Source: Actinomycetes bacterium
Lineage (GTDB): Bacteria; Actinomycetota; Actinomycetes; Actinomycetales; Dermatophilaceae
Direction: 5' to 3'
Length of the DNA: 64,000 nt
NCBI GenBank assembly: GCA_029778715.1
Contig: JAKOPT010000027.1
Location: 20,223-84,222 of the forward strand
The notes under the pieces are model-generated. The model was not told the origin of the DNA. It was given only the letters and a program-made list of their open reading frames with translations, and ran no database searches. The position numbers and the translations under genes are program-made. Shown here one piece after another: positions 60,694 through 64,000 of the stretch; position 1 is the stretch's first letter; every line of letters starts with the position of its first letter.

Positions 60694-62874
60694 TCACACC
60701 GACGGCGATGACACCCGCGGGTGGGTTTCGGCCCAGGCGAGGTAGGCCGCCTCGGCCACCGGCAGCGTCGGGAACAGCATGTCCTCCCCGATCAGGTCCA
60801 CGACCCCGGCCCGACGCAGCGGCTCGTACAGCTCGCGCTTGATCCGGGTGAGCCCCAGCAAGATGCCCTGGGCCGCCAAATCGCCCTGCAACGCCCGCAA
60901 CCCGTCCGCCGCCGTGATGTCCACCTCGGTGTTGGCCTCGACGTTGAGGAGGAACCAGCGCGGCGGGTCGGCGGGATAGGCCTCGGTCTCCTTGTCGACG
61001 ATCTTCTGGACCCGGCTGCGCAACTCCCCGACATTGGCGAAGAACAGGGGCGCCTCGAACCGGTAGATGATGAGCCCGGGCAGGGTCTGCGCGTTGGGGT
61101 AGTCGGCGACGTCGTGCATGCCCGCGAGCCCGGGCACCCGCCCCAACACCGCGTCGTGCGGGCGCGCGAGCCGCACCCCCATCTCGGCGAGCGACAAGGC
61201 GATGGCGATCCCCACGCCGGCGAGGATCCCGTAGAACACCGTCCCGCCGAGCGTGATGAGCGCCAACGCGAACTCGCGCCGCCGGAACCGCCACAAGCGC
61301 CGGAACTGGCCGACCTGCACGAGCTTGGTCGCGGCATAAAGGACGACGGCCCCGAGCGCGGCCTGCGGCATCCACTTCATGATCGGCCCGGCGACGACGA
61401 GGACGAGCAGCACGACAGCCGCCGCGACCAGCGAATACACCTGAGTGCGCGCCCGACTCGCCAACGCCAGCGCCGTCCGCGAGCCCGACGACGACACCGG
61501 GAACCCGCCGATGAGCCCGACGGCGACGTGCACCCCGCCGAGGGCGACGAGTTCGGACTGCGGGTCGACCTCCTTCTCGGAGGGGCGCTCGCCGGGCAGC
61601 GAGGGCGCCGGGAAGCCGCGGGCGATGAGCATGTTGTCGCTGTACGCCATGACCGTGACGCCGAGCCCGACGATGAGGAGTTCCTTGAGGTCGCCAATGC
61701 TGATGGCGGGGATGGTGGGCGTCGGTATGCCGCTCGGCACCGCGCCGACGACCTTGACTCCCAGCCGTCCCCAGTCGAACGCCGCGTAGCACACCATGGC
61801 GGTGACGACCCCGATGAGGGCGGCCGGCCAGCGCGGGCGGATCCAGTGGACGAGCAGGATGAGGACGAACGTGCCCAGGGCCACCCAGAGCGTCATCAGG
61901 TGGGTGCCAAGGACGCGGTGGGTGAAGTCGACGATCTGGTCGGGGAGGGTGTCGCCCTTGACCGTGGTGCCGGTGATCTTGCCGAGTTGGCCGACGACCA
62001 TGAGGACGGCCGCCCCGGCGAGGTACCCGACGAGCAGCGGTTGGGAGAGCAGGTCGGCGACGACACCGAGCCGGAAGACCCGGCCCACCAGGCACCAGAG
62101 CGCGACGATGAGGCTGAGGGCGGCGCTCAAGGTGACGACCTTGGCGGGGTCGCCGCCGGCGAGCGGGGCGATCGCCACCCCGGCGAGCAGCGCGATGGTG
62201 CTCTCGGGACCGACGGACAGGACCCGGGAGCCGCCCATCACGGCATACACGATCATGGAGACGAACGCGGTCCACAACCCGGTCACCGGGGGGACGCCGA
62301 CGATCGCGGAGTACGCCATCACCTGCGGCACCAGGTATGCCGCGACCGCCAGTCCCGCGATCGAGTCCCGGCGCAGCCAGCGGCGTTGGAACTTCGTGGT
62401 GAGGAAGGTCAGGCCGGGCGTGGCGGCTTGGAACGCCTTGAGTGCCCAGCTGTCCTTGGTGCGGCGCAGTTCGTAGTCGATGGCGTCGTGGCGGGGGATG
62501 GCCGGGCTTTCCGGGGCCGGCTCGGGCAGCGGGAGGGTGCTGTCGGGGGAGACGTAGTGGGGCGCGGGGGCGCCGTCGGCGTAGCGGGCCTCGACCGGTT
62601 CGGGGGCGGGGGTGGGCTCGGCCTGGGGAGTGCCTTCCGTTTCCGGCCCGGCGGGTATGCCGTCCGCGCCCGCTGGCGGCGTAGCGGCCGCTGGTGGTGC
62701 GGGAGCGGAGGGTTCGGGAAGGGGTGTGACGTCGGGAGCGGCCGACGGCGGTGCCGGCGCGAGTGGTTCGCTGAGAGGCGTGCGCTCCTGGGCAGGCGGT
62801 GTCTGCGGCGCGGGAGCGGGGGGCGCGGTGTCGGTGACGGGCGTGGCAAGGGCTGGTTCGCTGTCCGCGTTCAC
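60694..62874 (-). CDS. SulP-family inorganic anion transporter with STAS domain and Pro/Ala-rich N-terminal extension
   Basis: AVAAYLVPQVMAYSAIVGVPPVTGLWTAFVSMIVYAVMGGSRVLSVGPEST; C-terminal STAS-like VEANTEVDITAADGLRALQGDLAAQGILLGL. Confidence 0.92.
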   Translation of the reverse strand: MNADSEPALATPVTDTAPPAPAPQTPPAQERTPLSEPLAPAPPSAAPDVTPLPEPSAPAPPAAATPPAGADGIPAGPETEGTPQAEPTPAPEPVEARYADGAPAPHYVSPDSTLPLPEPAPESPAIPRHDAIDYELRRTKDSWALKAFQAATPGLTFLTTKFQRRWLRRDSIAGLAVAAYLVPQVMAYSAIVGVPPVTGLWTAFVSMIVYAVMGGSRVLSVGPESTIALLAGVAIAPLAGGDPAKVVTLSAALSLIVALWCLVGRVFRLGVVADLLSQPLLVGYLAGAAVLMVVGQLGKITGTTVKGDTLPDQIVDFTHRVLGTHLMTLWVALGTFVLILLVHWIRPRWPAALIGVVTAMVCYAAFDWGRLGVKVVGAVPSGIPTPTIPAISIGDLKELLIVGLGVTVMAYSDNMLIARGFPAPSLPGERPSEKEVDPQSELVALGGVHVAVGLIGGFPVSSSGSRTALALASRARTQVYSLVAAAVVLLVLVVAGPIMKWMPQAALGAVVLYAATKLVQVGQFRRLWRFRRREFALALITLGGTVFYGILAGVGIAIALSLAEMGVRLARPHDAVLGRVPGLAGMHDVADYPNAQTLPGLIIYRFEAPLFFANVGELRSRVQKIVDKETEAYPADPPRWFLLNVEANTEVDITAADGLRALQGDLAAQGILLGLTRIKRELYEPLRRAGVVDLIGEDMLFPTLPVAEAAYLAWAETHPRVSSPSV

Positions 62875-63032
62875 GCCGCGTCCGCCTGCACCCACGAGTG
62901 TTTCTCCTGCGTTCACCGAATGTTCATCGGAGAATGTACCCGCTGGCGGGGATATGGCACAGAGCAACGTGCGCAGGCTGGTTTCGATGCCCCAGGAGAC
63001 ACGGGCACTTGAGCTGTTGTCCGTTGCCCCAG

Positions 63033-63093
63033 GTCGAGTGAGGAGTTCTTGTCGCCTCTGACCGTCCCAGGCGACAACAACTCCTCACTCGAC
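63033..63093. repeat. palindrome family C, copy 2
   Basis: GTCGAGTGAGGAGTTCTTGTCGCCT...AGGCGACAACAACTCCTCACTCGAC. Confidence 0.88.
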
Positions 63094-63152
63094 GTGACAG
63101 CGCGCCGGCCTGCCCCCCGAGGCATCCACCAGGACCCCCGTCGTCCCGGACA

Positions 63153-63201
63153 CCAATGAGGAGAAGCCGAGACGCTGGGCGTCTCGGCTTCTCCTCATTG
63201 G
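63153..63201 (-). terminator. 23-bp perfect-stem hairpin abutting and including the tRNA-Asp 3' CCA
   Basis: CCAATGAGGAGAAGCCGAGACGC-TGG-GCGTCTCGGCTTCTCCTCATTGG. Confidence 0.85.
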
Positions 63202-63275
63202 CGACCCCGACGGGACTCGAACCCGCGACCTCCGCCGTGACAGGGCGGCGCGCTAACCAACTGCGCTACGGGGCC
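63199..63275 (-). tRNA. tRNA-Asp (GTC), CCA encoded
   Basis: GGCCCCGTAGCGCAGTTGGTTAGCGCGCCGCCCTGTCACGGCGGAGGTCGCGGGTTCGAGTCCCGTCGGGGTCGCCA. Confidence 0.96.
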
Positions 63276-63301
63276 TTGCTGGTGCAAGACCATGACTTGC
63301 G

Positions 63302-63374
63302 TATCCCCAACGGGATTCGAACCCGTGCTGCCGCCGTGAAAGGGCGGAGTCCTAGGCCGCTAGACGATGGGGAC
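63302..63374 (-). tRNA. tRNA-Glu (TTC), CCA not encoded
   Basis: GTCCCCATCGTCTAGCGGCCTAGGACTCCGCCCTTTCACGGCGGCAGCACGGGTTCGAATCCCGTTGGGGATA. Confidence 0.95.
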
Positions 63375-63473
63375 CGGTCAAACAGGACCCCTCGCGCTGG
63401 TGAGCCAGGCTCGGTTTCCGTTCGAGGACTAGGGAAGCATAGGCGAGCCACCCGCGCGACCCCAAATCGCCGT

Positions 63474-64000
63474 TCAACTCGTGCCGTCCGTGGGCGGCTC
63501 GGGTGGGTGGTCGAGGAGCCAGCGCAGGAGTTGTTGGGCCGGCTCGGAGGGGTCGAGGGCTGCCACTTTCCGGGCGATGTACAGTGCTTCCTCGTATGCC
63601 GTCCGCGCCGTGTCCCAGTGGCCGCGGGCTTGGGCGACGGTCCCGACGTTGTTCAACGAGATGGACAGGTCGCGCAGGGCTTCGGGGGTGGCTAACCGGT
63701 CGGCCAACTCCCGGCGCAGGGACAACGATTCGTCGTAGACGGTGGCGGCGGTGTCCCAGTGGCCGCGGGCTTGGGCGACGGTCCCGACGTTGTTCAAGGA
63801 CACGGACAGGTCGCGCAGGGCTTCGGGGGTGCCCAACCGGTCGGCCAACTCCCGGAGAATGCCGATCTGCTCGTCGTAGACGGTGGCGGCGGTGTCCCAG
63901 TGGCCGCGGGCTTGGGCGACGGTCCCGACGTTGTTCAAGGAGATGGACAGGTCGCGCAGGGCTTGGGGGGTGGCTAACCGGTCGGCCAACTCCCGGAGAA
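63474..64000 (-). CDS. tetratricopeptide-like repeat protein (C-terminal part; continues beyond window)
   Basis: 47-aa repeats ELADRLGTPEALRDLSVSLNNVGTVAQARGHWDTAATVYDESLSLRR; DNA period 141 bp. Confidence 0.85.
   Translation of the reverse strand, partial: LRELADRLATPQALRDLSISLNNVGTVAQARGHWDTAATVYDEQIGILRELADRLGTPEALRDLSVSLNNVGTVAQARGHWDTAATVYDESLSLRRELADRLATPEALRDLSISLNNVGTVAQARGHWDTARTAYEEALYIARKVAALDPSEPAQQLLRWLLDHPPEPPTDGTS

Noticed and set aside
60721-63012. 763-aa forward ORF opposite the SulP gene
   Set aside because: Shadow ORF of a confident transporter gene; charged low-complexity translation.

Overview
High-GC actinobacterial chromosomal window, probably Micrococcales/Intrasporangiaceae-like (inferred from gene content and composition only). 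It holds a dispersed purine-biosynthesis backbone (purA, purD, purC, long-form purL, purF, purM), menC, fgd, a lipid acyltransferase cluster, gpgS-folP, a five-subunit ketone (acetone/acetophenone-type) carboxylase operon with a GAF/Fis regulator, a SulP transporter, three tRNAs (Phe, Asp, Glu) and several small defence- or TA-like inserts (TIGR02391-like, XRE-ImmA, RHH-MazF, DUF3800, AbiEi/DUF559-like). The strongest unexplained signal is the 8-mer GTATGCCG/CGGCATAC. I hand-counted about 107 exact copies against roughly 2 expected from base composition. Copies split evenly between strands, occur in all three codon phases and in intergenic DNA, are absent from two inserted islands and sparse in the carboxylase operon. 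This looks like a DUS- or HIP1-like genome-wide DNA motif. A second layer is at least four families of dispersed intergenic palindromes whose arms differ between copies but stay complementary. In one case inverted copies bracket a defence-like gene inserted between purF and purM. All counts and coordinates were read by eye; no searches were run.
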